Source of the DNA: an uncultured Aquimarina sp.
Lineage (GTDB): Bacteria; Bacteroidota; Bacteroidia; Flavobacteriales; Flavobacteriaceae
Assembly (NCBI GenBank): GCA_947500505.1
Contig: CANMSL010000005.1
Span: 271,757 to 335,756, forward strand
DNA: 64,000 nt
Reading direction: 5' to 3'
Shown here piece after piece: positions 18,845 through 27,602 of the stretch. How positions within the stretch are numbered: position 1 is the stretch's first letter; every line of letters begins with the position of its first letter. The position numbers and the translations under genes are program-made. The notes beneath the pieces are model-generated. The model saw only the letters and a list, made by a program, of their open reading frames with translations. It had not been told where the DNA came from and ran no database searches.

Positions 18845-19336
18845 TTACAGGATCCATTTTCTTGTGATTATATAATCAATTCCAAACCTTCCGGATCCGA
18901 GAATAAGATTATAAATAGAAATCCATAAGAAACCCATTGCAGGTAGTATTCCCCATATTCCATTGTCCCATTTCTGAAAGATTATCGCGACTAACATTGT
19001 ACACATTATAAAGAAAGAAGCTATTCTGGTTTTTAAACCTAGCAAAAGAAATACGCCACCTATTGCTTCACTTGCTGCACCCATCCAGGCAAAGAATACC
19101 GGAAACATTGCAAATATCCCTCCATATGTTTCAATATCTTTAGGAAACCATTCTACTACTTCAAGAAAGCCTAAATCCGGAGATCCTTCCGGACTCCAAG
19201 GAACACCAAATTTACTTCCACCAAAATTGATTGCTAAAAAATAACCACAGATGATTCTAGGGAGTGTAAATAATAAATCGGAAGACCAATGTGCCATGGT
19301 AACCGGTTTAATGATGGTTTTTAGAATGTTTTTCAT
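18845..19336 (-). CDS. DoxX family membrane protein
   Basis: Four-helix inner-membrane protein of the DoxX type (163 residues). Signs are the N-terminal helix with LPRIICGYFLAINFGGSK, the middle GAASEAIGGVFLLLGLKTR and the C-terminal helix ending in GRFGIDY. Family members have been tied to thiosulfate oxidation or oxidative stress, but most, as here, have no proven role. It lies directly upstream of the interrupted GIN-domain gene, with which it probably forms an operon. Confidence 0.88.
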   Translation of the reverse strand: MKNILKTIIKPVTMAHWSSDLLFTLPRIICGYFLAINFGGSKFGVPWSPEGSPDLGFLEVVEWFPKDIETYGGIFAMFPVFFAWMGAASEAIGGVFLLLGLKTRIASFFIMCTMLVAIIFQKWDNGIWGILPAMGFLWISIYNLILGSGRFGIDYIITRKWIL

Positions 19337-19410
19337 AACTGAAATGATTTTATATTGTTAGACAGTTCAAATGTCTTAATCAGTTATGATTACTGCGCCC
19401 CAAAACAAAG

Positions 19411-19444
19411 TAGGACGGCTCAAATCATAATTTGAGCCGTCCTA
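19411..19444 (-). terminator. Terminator of the alpha-amylase gene
   Basis: A perfect 15-base-pair stem (TAGGACGGCTCAAAT with its complement) and a CATA loop, 27 bases past the amylase stop; a T-rich stretch (CTTTGTTTT) follows on the leftward strand. Confidence 0.87.
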
Positions 19445-19470
19445 TATAAAGTGAGTCGGTGTGTTTTTTA

Positions 19471-21174
19471 CTATTTTTTAGCTTCTAATAATACAATCTC
19501 GTAGTCTGATTTTATAGTTACACTGCCATCTTCTACAGTTGCATCACTTCCTGAATATGTGTCAATTAAAACATCACCATCATTAAAAACTGAATTTACC
19601 TTTAAGGTCTTTGTGCCTTTTCCAAGATTTAATCCTATTACTACACCGTCGTTAATTCCATCTTTACGATAGGTTCTGGAAAAAACGTATGGAGTTTCAC
19701 TAATCATTTTGTGTTTTCCCGCACCGATTGCTGGATGATCTTTTCTGAATTTTCCTAATTTCTGCCAATGGGTCAACAATTCCTTGGTTTCATCTTTATC
19801 TAAATCCTCCCAATTCATATTTGATCGTAATGTTGCATCTCCCTGAGCACCTTCAATAACTAAAGATCTCCCGGTTTCATCACCATAATATACTTGTGAA
19901 ATCCCGGGAGTTAATAAAAGCTTGGTAGCTGATTCATATGTTTTACTTCTTTCTTTATCAAATGGATCTCCATCATCGTGTGAAGTAACATAATTTGTAA
20001 TACTTTTGCCAATAAGAGAAGTTTGTAGCACAGTATTATATTTACTAAACAGCTGCTCATTATTTAATCGTTTTGCATCATACTTAAATTGAAAATTGAT
20101 AAGATTATCAAATCCGCTTGCATAATAATCTACTTTACGATCTCCAAAATCATAAAAACGTTTTCCATCGATACTATACCCATATAATTCACCCAAAACA
20201 TAAAAATCATTCGTATCTAGTACTTTATCAGGATTATTCTTCTTCCATTCTGTAAATGCAAGCTTTGCCTGTTCCGCCAATACCGCCCAGACGCCTTCTT
20301 CTACGTGCTTTACGGTGTCAACACGATATCCATCAATACCTAATTCTCTAACATAATCAGTTAACCATTTGATAATATAATTTTTAGGAGATCGTCTAAG
20401 GCCGGTTTTTGCAAAAAAGATTTCCAATTCATCCATTTCAGTTTCCAATCTTCCTTCATCTTTCCATTTAGCGATCAACGCATCTGGAAGTTTAACTTCT
20501 TCATCACTTTCTGTTTTAATATCAGGAAGATTCTTTACTAATGTACATTTAACTGCAGTTTCATAATTTTTATAGGTACATTGCGGATTGGTACGCACCC
20601 AATTATCAGACCACACAGGATCCTTATCCGTTACAGGTCCCGTGTGATTAATAACTACATCCATTAGAATTCTTATTCCTTTTTCATGCGCTACTTCAAC
20701 TAATTTTTTCAAATCCTCATAGGTTCCGAAATTTGGATCTATAGCAGTCCAGTCTTTTGCCCAATAACCGTGGAAAGCATAGGTATTACCAGTTCCTTCA
20801 TCAACACTATCGTGAATCTGTTCCACTAATGGGTTTACCCATAATGCATTAATCCCAAGTTCTGTAAAATATCCATCTTCTATTTTTTGAATAATACCTT
20901 TTATATCACCTCCTTCAAAACCACGTAATACTCCTGTTTCTTTTGTTCTTTCCAAGACTTCATCATTTGTAGGGTCTCCATTTTTAAACCTATCCGCTAG
21001 TAAGAAATAGACATTCGCTCCTTCCCAAATAAAAGGGATACCCTCTGTGGTTACCGGTTTAACTGTTTGGGGATCTGTAGTTTTGATTTTTTCTGAAACT
21101 GTTTTAGTTTCACTTTTACACGAAATAAGAATACTAAAAAGCCCCAAAAGGGTAGTCGTTAATAAATGTTTCAT
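19471..21174 (-). CDS. Alpha-amylase family (GH13) lipoprotein
   Basis: Secreted glycosidase cutting alpha-glucans. The start is set at the ATG giving MKHLLTTTLLG, which opens a lipoprotein signal ending at ISC (Cys near 19); a longer frame to 21243 would add 23 unrelated residues. GH13 regions are intact: DVVINH, GYRVDTVKH (nucleophile near Asp286), LGELYG (acid/base near Glu329) and TSHDD. The insert rich in acidic residues (about 200-250) is typical of Bacteroidota alpha-amylases of this size (567 residues). It has its own terminator and an AraC-type membrane regulator gene just upstream, which could respond to sugars; that link is inferred from position only. Confidence 0.92.
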   Translation of the reverse strand: MKHLLTTTLLGLFSILISCKSETKTVSEKIKTTDPQTVKPVTTEGIPFIWEGANVYFLLADRFKNGDPTNDEVLERTKETGVLRGFEGGDIKGIIQKIEDGYFTELGINALWVNPLVEQIHDSVDEGTGNTYAFHGYWAKDWTAIDPNFGTYEDLKKLVEVAHEKGIRILMDVVINHTGPVTDKDPVWSDNWVRTNPQCTYKNYETAVKCTLVKNLPDIKTESDEEVKLPDALIAKWKDEGRLETEMDELEIFFAKTGLRRSPKNYIIKWLTDYVRELGIDGYRVDTVKHVEEGVWAVLAEQAKLAFTEWKKNNPDKVLDTNDFYVLGELYGYSIDGKRFYDFGDRKVDYYASGFDNLINFQFKYDAKRLNNEQLFSKYNTVLQTSLIGKSITNYVTSHDDGDPFDKERSKTYESATKLLLTPGISQVYYGDETGRSLVIEGAQGDATLRSNMNWEDLDKDETKELLTHWQKLGKFRKDHPAIGAGKHKMISETPYVFSRTYRKDGINDGVVIGLNLGKGTKTLKVNSVFNDGDVLIDTYSGSDATVEDGSVTIKSDYEIVLLEAKK

Positions 21175-21338
21175 TTGTTTGATTTTCTGTTCCAAAATAG
21201 TATGCCTAAAAAAATCCAGGTTTGCGTATACGATTTGAAACAATAATAAATACTGGTTTAAGTTGCTAATCTATAAAATTGAAGGTAAAAATCCTTATTT
21301 GATTAATTGCGAAATTCATAAAAATGATACAATTGAGT

Positions 21339-22520
21339 TTAATTTTGAGCTGCTGAATATTGAGAAGGAGAAGCGTTTGTAAGTTTTTTAAATACTCGAT
21401 TGAAGGTAGCTTTACTATTAAATCCACATTCAAAAGCAATTCCTAAAAGAGATAATTGTTCTTGCTTTCCTTCCTGAAGCATTTTTTTAACTGCATCAAC
21501 ACGATAAGAGTTTACAAAATCATTGAAATTTTTGTTAAACCCAGAATTTATGGTCTCAGATACTATAGAAACCGGAATTTTAAGCTTTTTAGAAAGCTCA
21601 GGAAGATTTAGATCCGGATCCAGAAACGGTTTTTCTTCTTTCATAAACTGCTCAATTTTTTCCTTATTTTTAATTATATCTTCACTCAGAGCAGTCTCTG
21701 TCACTGTATTTTTTTCTTTAATAGTAACCGAAAAATCAAGATTATTTAATGTATTGGTGTCTGTAAAATATCCCTTTATACCTATATAAATGATTGCAAC
21801 TGCCGTAAAGAAGTGATACCACCATCGCTGTGTCCAGTGTAAATCTGTAATTACTGATCCGACGACTCCCTGGAATACGCTGTAAAGAAATAAAAAGGAA
21901 TAAATAAAGAGGAAGTTTCTTATCCAATTGAGCTCTAGGCTATATACATTAGAAAAAAACTCTTGAATTTTTTTTCGGTATGCGTAATATAACTGAATAG
22001 TAAAAGCCAGGTATAATAACATTTGCAGATTTTCGAAAATCCCGATGAGCGGATTCACATATTTTTCATCAAGTACAATCTTTAGATATCCGTTTTGTGT
22101 GTCATCAAATCCCGGTTGCGCCGCATCATAAATAAAAATAAAAACTTTGTAAATGATGTATATGGTTACCGGAATAAAATGTATAAAATCTTTTCTTCTA
22201 AATCTGAAATTGGATGTGGTAATTGATTTTACATAAAAATATAACAACGGCCCTATTGCCAATGATAGCGCAATGAGCCAATAATTTATTTTTGTGTTCC
22301 TATAAGTGTCATACCAGTCCATAAAGCCAATAGTATAAGTAGTTCGATGATATCCTGTAATCAAAATAAGTAGGGAAAGTATCAGTGCGGGCACATATCT
22401 CTTTTTAAAATACCTAACTAAAAGAAGAAAGGCAAAAATAAATGCTTGTAGTACCAATAGTAATAATGGAGTACTATATATATTAAACGCCGGAAACTCT
22501 AAAGGTAATGGAAATGGCAT
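21339..22520 (-). CDS. AraC family regulator with seven-helix membrane domain
   Basis: Membrane-bound transcription factor. The N-terminal half (residues about 15-245) shows about seven hydrophobic helices. The C-terminal 100 residues form an AraC-type double helix-turn-helix (KLKIPVSIVSETINSGF, LLGIAFECGFNSKATFNRVFKK, ending TNASPSQY). This domain order is common in flavobacteria. Length is 393 residues. It is divergent from menA (84 bases between starts) and upstream of the alpha-amylase gene. Its signal and targets are unknown. Confidence 0.9.
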   Translation of the reverse strand: MPFPLPLEFPAFNIYSTPLLLLVLQAFIFAFLLLVRYFKKRYVPALILSLLILITGYHRTTYTIGFMDWYDTYRNTKINYWLIALSLAIGPLLYFYVKSITTSNFRFRRKDFIHFIPVTIYIIYKVFIFIYDAAQPGFDDTQNGYLKIVLDEKYVNPLIGIFENLQMLLYLAFTIQLYYAYRKKIQEFFSNVYSLELNWIRNFLFIYSFLFLYSVFQGVVGSVITDLHWTQRWWYHFFTAVAIIYIGIKGYFTDTNTLNNLDFSVTIKEKNTVTETALSEDIIKNKEKIEQFMKEEKPFLDPDLNLPELSKKLKIPVSIVSETINSGFNKNFNDFVNSYRVDAVKKMLQEGKQEQLSLLGIAFECGFNSKATFNRVFKKLTNASPSQYSAAQN

Positions 22521-22604
22521 AATGCTAATTTAAATAATTCATAGAAGTTTTTTTTATTTTTTTTTTAATTAAAATACTGTTCCTTTGATAATAATTTTAT
22601 TATA

Positions 22605-23564
22605 ATGACCAAATTCAAAGCCTGGATTTCAGCAGCTCGACTTCGCACATTACCATTATCAGTATCAGGAATTATCGTTGGATCTTCAATGTTTAATAAC
22701 CTAAGGGTAAATACCAATCCATCCTTTGAATATAAAGTTGGTTTTGGAGGGAAGCTTTTGTTTTTTTCCGAAACTTCAATTTTTTGGTTAGCAATACTAA
22801 CAACTTTAGGGTTACAAATCTTATCCAATTTTGCAAATGATTATGGCGATGGTGTAAAAGGCACAGATAATGAGGATCGGGTAGGACCGCAACGTGCATT
22901 ACAGAGTGGTGCTATTTCCAGAAAAGAAATGTTTAGAGGAATTATTGTTACAGCTTTTATAACATTAGTTTTAGCCATATTTCTTATTTATGTTTCCTTC
23001 GGAAAAGCGTATTTCTTTTACTCGGTGTTCTTTTTTCTTCTAGGGATTTCTGCAATTATAGCGGCAATGAAATATACTATGGGGGATACTGCATATGGAT
23101 ATAGAGGGTTAGGAGATATATTTGTCTTTATTTTCTTTGGACTGGTTAGCGTTGCAGGTTGTTACTTTTTATTCACAAAGCATCTAAACTGGTTAGTTTT
23201 TCTTCCGGCTTTAACGATAGGTTTGTTAAGTTCTGCAGTACTTAACCTAAATAATATGAGGGATCACGATAGCGATAAAAAAGCGGGAAAGAATACTTTG
23301 GTCGTTAAATTAGGTATTACAAGAGCTAAAAAGTATCATTATTCCTTGATTTTAGGAGCGATCATATCCATGTTGTTATTTTTACTGTATACATATCAGG
23401 ATTATATTGATCTATTATTTTTAATTGCTTTTATTCCACTGATCATTCATTTAATCAAAGTAATAAAAATAAAAAACACTAAGGATTTAGACCCGGAATT
23501 AAAAAAAGTTGCTTTGTCTACTTTTTTACTGGCCATATTATTTAGTTTAGGACAGATTTTATAA
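22605..23564 (+). CDS. menA: 1,4-dihydroxy-2-naphthoate polyprenyltransferase
   Basis: UbiA-type membrane prenyltransferase that attaches the isoprenoid tail during menaquinone synthesis. The first Asp-rich motif is NFANDYGDG, followed by GPQRALQSG; the second is NNMRDHDSDK. About eight or nine membrane helices span the 319 residues. It opens a same-strand group with menC and menE. The normal menB, menD and menF genes are not in this window. Confidence 0.95.
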   Translation: MTKFKAWISAARLRTLPLSVSGIIVGSSMFNNLRVNTNPSFEYKVGFGGKLLFFSETSIFWLAILTTLGLQILSNFANDYGDGVKGTDNEDRVGPQRALQSGAISRKEMFRGIIVTAFITLVLAIFLIYVSFGKAYFFYSVFFFLLGISAIIAAMKYTMGDTAYGYRGLGDIFVFIFFGLVSVAGCYFLFTKHLNWLVFLPALTIGLLSSAVLNLNNMRDHDSDKKAGKNTLVVKLGITRAKKYHYSLILGAIISMLLFLLYTYQDYIDLLFLIAFIPLIIHLIKVIKIKNTKDLDPELKKVALSTFLLAILFSLGQIL

Positions 23565-23624
23565 TTTAGTGACACTTAGTTTTAAAGAGCTAGTAAAGCG
23601 AATTTAAAACTTTTAGCGGAACTT

Positions 23625-23644
23625 ATCCCGCGGCGGAGCGGGAT
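23625..23644. repeat. GC-rich palindrome between menA and the hydrolase gene
   Basis: ATCCCGC-GGCGGA-GCGGGAT: a 7-base-pair, nearly all-GC stem in AT-rich surroundings, 61 bases after menA. It could be an attenuator or a REP-like palindrome; no T run follows. Confidence 0.45.
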
Positions 23645-23673
23645 CTATATAGTACAATAAAAAATATCACACA

Positions 23674-24354
23674 ATGAAAATTACTTTTTACGGACAAAAT
23701 ACATTATTGATAGAGATAAAAGAAACCAAGATATTGATTGATCCTTTTATTTCCGGAAATCCACTTGCTAAAGATAAAGTGAATGTAGATGATTTTAAAG
23801 TCGATTTTATAATGCTCACACACGCGCATGAGGATCATACCTTAGATGCAGAGGCTATAGCAAAAAATAATGATGCAACCATTGTTTCCAATTATGAAAT
23901 TGCAATGCATTATCAAGAAAAAGGTATAGAAGTGCATCCTATGAATCATGGAGGTAATTGGGAGTTTGATTTTGGGAAAGTGAAATATGTAAATGCGATC
24001 CATACCAGTAGTTTTCCTGATGGAAGTTACGGTGGGCAACCGGGAGGGTTTGTGATTGAAGGCGAGCACAAGAATATTTATATAGCAGGTGATACTGCAC
24101 TTACAATGGATATGAAGTTAATTCCTATGGCTACCAAATTGGATTTAGCTATACTACCAATCGGAGATAATTTTACTATGGGTATTGATGACGCGATTAT
24201 TGCCAGCGATTTTGTGAAATGTGATAAAGTATTGGGTGTTCACTATGATACTTTTGGATACATAGAAATTGATCATGACGAAGCAAAAAGGAAATTCTTT
24301 GCAAAAGATAAGGATTTGATGTTGTTGGATATAGGTCAGAGTATCGAATTGTAA
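23674..24354 (+). CDS. UPF0173-type metal-dependent hydrolase
   Basis: Metallo-beta-lactamase fold enzyme of the UPF0173 family (YtkL-like) with unknown substrate. The metal motif LTHAHEDHT (residues about 49-57) supplies HxHxDH; further ligands are MNHGG, IHTSSFPDGS, AGDTALT and LGVHYDTFGYI. Length is 226 residues. Its stop overlaps the menC start by one base (TAATG), so it is tightly coupled to menaquinone genes. A role in that pathway, such as a thioesterase step, is possible but only suggested by position. Confidence 0.9.
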   Translation: MKITFYGQNTLLIEIKETKILIDPFISGNPLAKDKVNVDDFKVDFIMLTHAHEDHTLDAEAIAKNNDATIVSNYEIAMHYQEKGIEVHPMNHGGNWEFDFGKVKYVNAIHTSSFPDGSYGGQPGGFVIEGEHKNIYIAGDTALTMDMKLIPMATKLDLAILPIGDNFTMGIDDAIIASDFVKCDKVLGVHYDTFGYIEIDHDEAKRKFFAKDKDLMLLDIGQSIEL

Positions 24355-25394
24355 TGAAAGCTACCTATTATAAGCACATCTTAGAATTTAAAAGACCGAG
24401 CGGTACTTCTCGTGGGGTACTAAAAACAAAAGAAACCTGGTTTATTGTTATAACTTCAGAGGGAAGGCAAGGAATAGGCGAATGTGGCATTCTACGTACT
24501 TTGAGTATAGATGATAGACCTGATTACGAAGAAAAACTGCGATGGACTTGCAATAATATCCAATTAGGAGAAGAAAAACTTTGGGAAGCATTAAAAGAGT
24601 TTCCAAGTATTCAGTTTGGTATTGAGATGGCTCTTAAATCATTGAAAAGCGAATCACCGTATATATTATTTCCTTCAAAATTTACTAGAGGAGAAGACGC
24701 TATTCCTATTAACGGGCTGATCTGGATGGGAGAGAAGGAGTTTATGAAAAATCAGATCGTTGAGAAACTGGAACAGGGATTTGATTGTATAAAAATGAAA
24801 ATAGGTGCTATCGATTTTGAAGCAGAACTGGAACTTCTTTCTTATATACGTTCTCAATTTTCTAAAGATATCATCGAACTTAGAGTAGATGCTAATGGAG
24901 CGTTTACTCCCGAAGAAGCTTTGAATAAATTAACAAAACTAAGCCATTATCACCTTCATAGTATCGAACAACCCATAAAACAGGGTCAACCACGCAGTAT
25001 GAAGGCATTATGTAAAGATACTCCTTTGCCAATTGCACTAGATGAAGAATTAATTGGTGTTTTTGATGTAACGGAAAAGAAAAATTTACTACTAACTATA
25101 CAACCTCAATACATAATTTTAAAACCAAGTTTGATTGGAGGTTTTAGGGGAACGCAAGAATGGATCAATCTTGCAGACGAATTAGGAATAGGATGGTGGA
25201 TTACCAGTGCTTTAGAAAGTAATATAGGATTAAATGCCATCGCACAGTATACCTATACATTAGGTAGTAAAATGCCACAAGGTTTAGGTACCGGGAGTTT
25301 GTATGCTAATAATATACTAGCTCCGCTCAAAGTAAAAAATGGAACATTAAGATACGAAACTGATAAAGATTGGAACGTATCATATTTAGATTAA
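24354..25394 (+). CDS. menC: o-Succinylbenzoate synthase
   Basis: Enolase-superfamily enzyme that dehydrates SHCHC to o-succinylbenzoate in menaquinone synthesis. Visible active-site elements are the lysine of CIKMKIG, the metal ligands in RVDANGAF, SIEQPI and ALDEELIG, and the second lysine in ILKPSLIGG. Length of 346 residues is usual. It overlaps the upstream hydrolase stop and is followed after 14 bases by the CPBP protease gene, within the men operon. Confidence 0.93.
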   Translation: MKATYYKHILEFKRPSGTSRGVLKTKETWFIVITSEGRQGIGECGILRTLSIDDRPDYEEKLRWTCNNIQLGEEKLWEALKEFPSIQFGIEMALKSLKSESPYILFPSKFTRGEDAIPINGLIWMGEKEFMKNQIVEKLEQGFDCIKMKIGAIDFEAELELLSYIRSQFSKDIIELRVDANGAFTPEEALNKLTKLSHYHLHSIEQPIKQGQPRSMKALCKDTPLPIALDEELIGVFDVTEKKNLLLTIQPQYIILKPSLIGGFRGTQEWINLADELGIGWWITSALESNIGLNAIAQYTYTLGSKMPQGLGTGSLYANNILAPLKVKNGTLRYETDKDWNVSYLD

Positions 25395-25408
25395 TTAAAT
25401 AAGTACAG

Positions 25409-26314
25409 ATGTATATAGAACAAGGTAGAAAAGGAAAACTGGGTATGTGGAAGTATTTGTTTCCTCCAATAGGATTTTTAGGACTTATCGGTTTTAATAT
25501 GTTGTTATCCCAGGGAAGGGATATTGAAACTGAAATGACACAAATGATAGAAACTTTTGGTAAACCATTGTTTTTTCTTTTGACGGTTGGGCCATTCGTA
25601 TTTTTTCTGGCAGGTTTGTTTTTTTGGGTTAAAGTGGTACATCAGCAAAGTATCAGATCTCTTACAACATCCAGAAAACGAATCGATTGGAAACGAGTCT
25701 TTTTTATGTTTGGATTGGTTTCCCTTTATATTATTGTAACCACTGGGATATTATACTATTTATATCCTGAAGAATTCCAGATAAATTTTGAACCGCAAGC
25801 ATTTACTATATTAGCCATTATGGCAATTCTAATTGTGCCTTTACAAACAAGTTTTGAGGAATATTTATTTAGAGGTCATATGATGCAAGGTTTGGGTTTA
25901 GCTACCAAAACAAGATGGGTTCCACTTTTGGTAACCTCGTTGTTATTCGGAATAATGCATTTTGGAAATCCCGAAGTTGCAAAGATTGGTCCGCACATTA
26001 TGGTGTATTATATTGGAACAGGACTTTTCCTGGGTATAATTACATTGATGGATGAAGGCTTAGAACTTGCACTTGGTTACCACGCTGCAAATAATTTAAT
26101 AACTGCTTTGTTAGTTACCTCTTCCTGGACTGCTTTTCAGACTGACTCTTTACTGTTATATACGGGGGAACCCGAAACAGGAATAGAAATATTGATTCCG
26201 GTTTTTGTTTTATTTCCTATCTATTTGCTGATTCTTTCTAAAAAGTACAAGTGGTCTGGATGGAAAGAGAAATTATTTGGAAGCATAAAACCTGTTTCTC
26301 AATTAGAAGAATGA
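25409..26314 (+). CDS. CPBP family intramembrane glutamic endopeptidase
   Basis: Membrane protein of the CAAX protease and bacteriocin-processing family. About seven or eight helices; the signature motifs are EEYLFRG (motif 1), MHFGN (motif 2) and GYHAANN (motif 3), so it should be catalytically competent. Length is 301 residues. It sits between menC and menE. Family members elsewhere process prenylated or membrane proteins; a link to quinone biology is only positional. Confidence 0.9.
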   Translation: MYIEQGRKGKLGMWKYLFPPIGFLGLIGFNMLLSQGRDIETEMTQMIETFGKPLFFLLTVGPFVFFLAGLFFWVKVVHQQSIRSLTTSRKRIDWKRVFFMFGLVSLYIIVTTGILYYLYPEEFQINFEPQAFTILAIMAILIVPLQTSFEEYLFRGHMMQGLGLATKTRWVPLLVTSLLFGIMHFGNPEVAKIGPHIMVYYIGTGLFLGIITLMDEGLELALGYHAANNLITALLVTSSWTAFQTDSLLLYTGEPETGIEILIPVFVLFPIYLLILSKKYKWSGWKEKLFGSIKPVSQLEE

Positions 26315-26383
26315 TAACAAACTGATAATATATAATTTACCTACGCATAACCTTTGAATATATAAGAAAATTGAAATTTGGAT

Positions 26384-27493
26384 ATGCAAAAAGAAAATAC
26401 ATTTTTTAATCCGGAAATACACAAGGATTTTAGGATTAATAAGCGGTCACTAGATACCTTTGGACTGCAATCACTTGCATATAGTTTTATTAAGGAAGGT
26501 GAGTTTTATGAACAGGAAGTTGGCAATTTCTTGTTAGATTGGTTAAATGCTAAAGACCATATAATTGTTCAGACTTCGGGATCTACAAGTAAGCCAAAAG
26601 AAATCAAAATTTATAAACAGCAGATGATCAATAGTGCCAGGGCGACTGGTGCTTTTTTTAAATTAGAACCAGGAACTACGGCATTATTATGTTTACCAAC
26701 TGCTTATATAGCTGGAAAAATGATGTTAGTCAGAGCAATGATTCTAGGATGGAAAATAGACCTGGTTCCGCCTAAGACAAATCCCCTAGACACCTTGTAT
26801 AAGCAATATGATTTTTGTGCTATGATACCTTTGCAGCTTGATAATTCTATTAACAGATTACATTTAGTAAAGAAATTGATAGTAGGTGGAGGGGTTGTAT
26901 CCGAAAACCTTAGGGAACTAGTTCAGGGTATTAAAACCAAAATCTATGAGACTTACGGAATGACCGAAACGGTAACACATATAGCCGCGAGAAGGATTAA
27001 TCCCAAAAAGAAGAAGGATAAAAAAGAAGCCGGTTTTTTCAAGGCATTACCCAATATCAGTTTAAGTATAGATCAAAGAAATTGTTTAGTTATTAAAGCG
27101 CCACAATTAAACGATGAAACCATTGTGACTAATGATGTTGTGGAATTAAAAACGTATAAAAAATTTTTATGGAAAGGGCGTTATGATAATGTAATTAATA
27201 GTGGGGGCATTAAACTATATCCAGAAGAAATAGAAACAAAACTTCAATTACTTATCGATGAGCGATTTTTCATTACCAGTCTTCCTGATAATGCTTTAGG
27301 GAACAGGGTTGTTTTAGTGGTAGAGGGTGATTATGATCTAACAATAAAGGAAACTTTGGAAAAAGCAATCCGACATTTAGAAATTTTATCTAAATACGAA
27401 ATTCCAAAAGAGATTTATTTCCTCCCTCAATTTGTAGAAACAGATACCGGGAAGATTCAGCGCAATAAGACTTTGGAGCTGATTCATAGATAA
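26384..27493 (+). CDS. menE: o-Succinylbenzoate-CoA ligase
   Basis: AMP-forming acyl-CoA synthetase that activates o-succinylbenzoate in menaquinone synthesis. The P-loop VQTSGSTSKPK is at residues about 62-72, the YETYGMTET motif near 191 and the C-terminal hinge with KGRYDNVINSGG. At about 369 residues it is shorter than the enterobacterial enzyme but usual for Bacteroidota. The ATG at 26384 (MQKENTF) is preferred to a TTG two codons upstream. It ends the men operon. Confidence 0.9.
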   Translation: MQKENTFFNPEIHKDFRINKRSLDTFGLQSLAYSFIKEGEFYEQEVGNFLLDWLNAKDHIIVQTSGSTSKPKEIKIYKQQMINSARATGAFFKLEPGTTALLCLPTAYIAGKMMLVRAMILGWKIDLVPPKTNPLDTLYKQYDFCAMIPLQLDNSINRLHLVKKLIVGGGVVSENLRELVQGIKTKIYETYGMTETVTHIAARRINPKKKKDKKEAGFFKALPNISLSIDQRNCLVIKAPQLNDETIVTNDVVELKTYKKFLWKGRYDNVINSGGIKLYPEEIETKLQLLIDERFFITSLPDNALGNRVVLVVEGDYDLTIKETLEKAIRHLEILSKYEIPKEIYFLPQFVETDTGKIQRNKTLELIHR

Positions 27494-27602
27494 GCCTAAA
27501 TGTTTTGGTGATTTCGCTAAACCAAATTACCACTTTACTCATTATTCCTTTTAGTAAGCTATATCTAATAGTAGTTTTATTTCATAATCAAAATAATCAA
27601 TT

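Noticed and set aside
15..21174. A polysaccharide utilisation locus formed by pullulanase and alpha-amylase
   Set aside because: The two genes are about 17 kb apart with unrelated genes between and no SusC/SusD pair.
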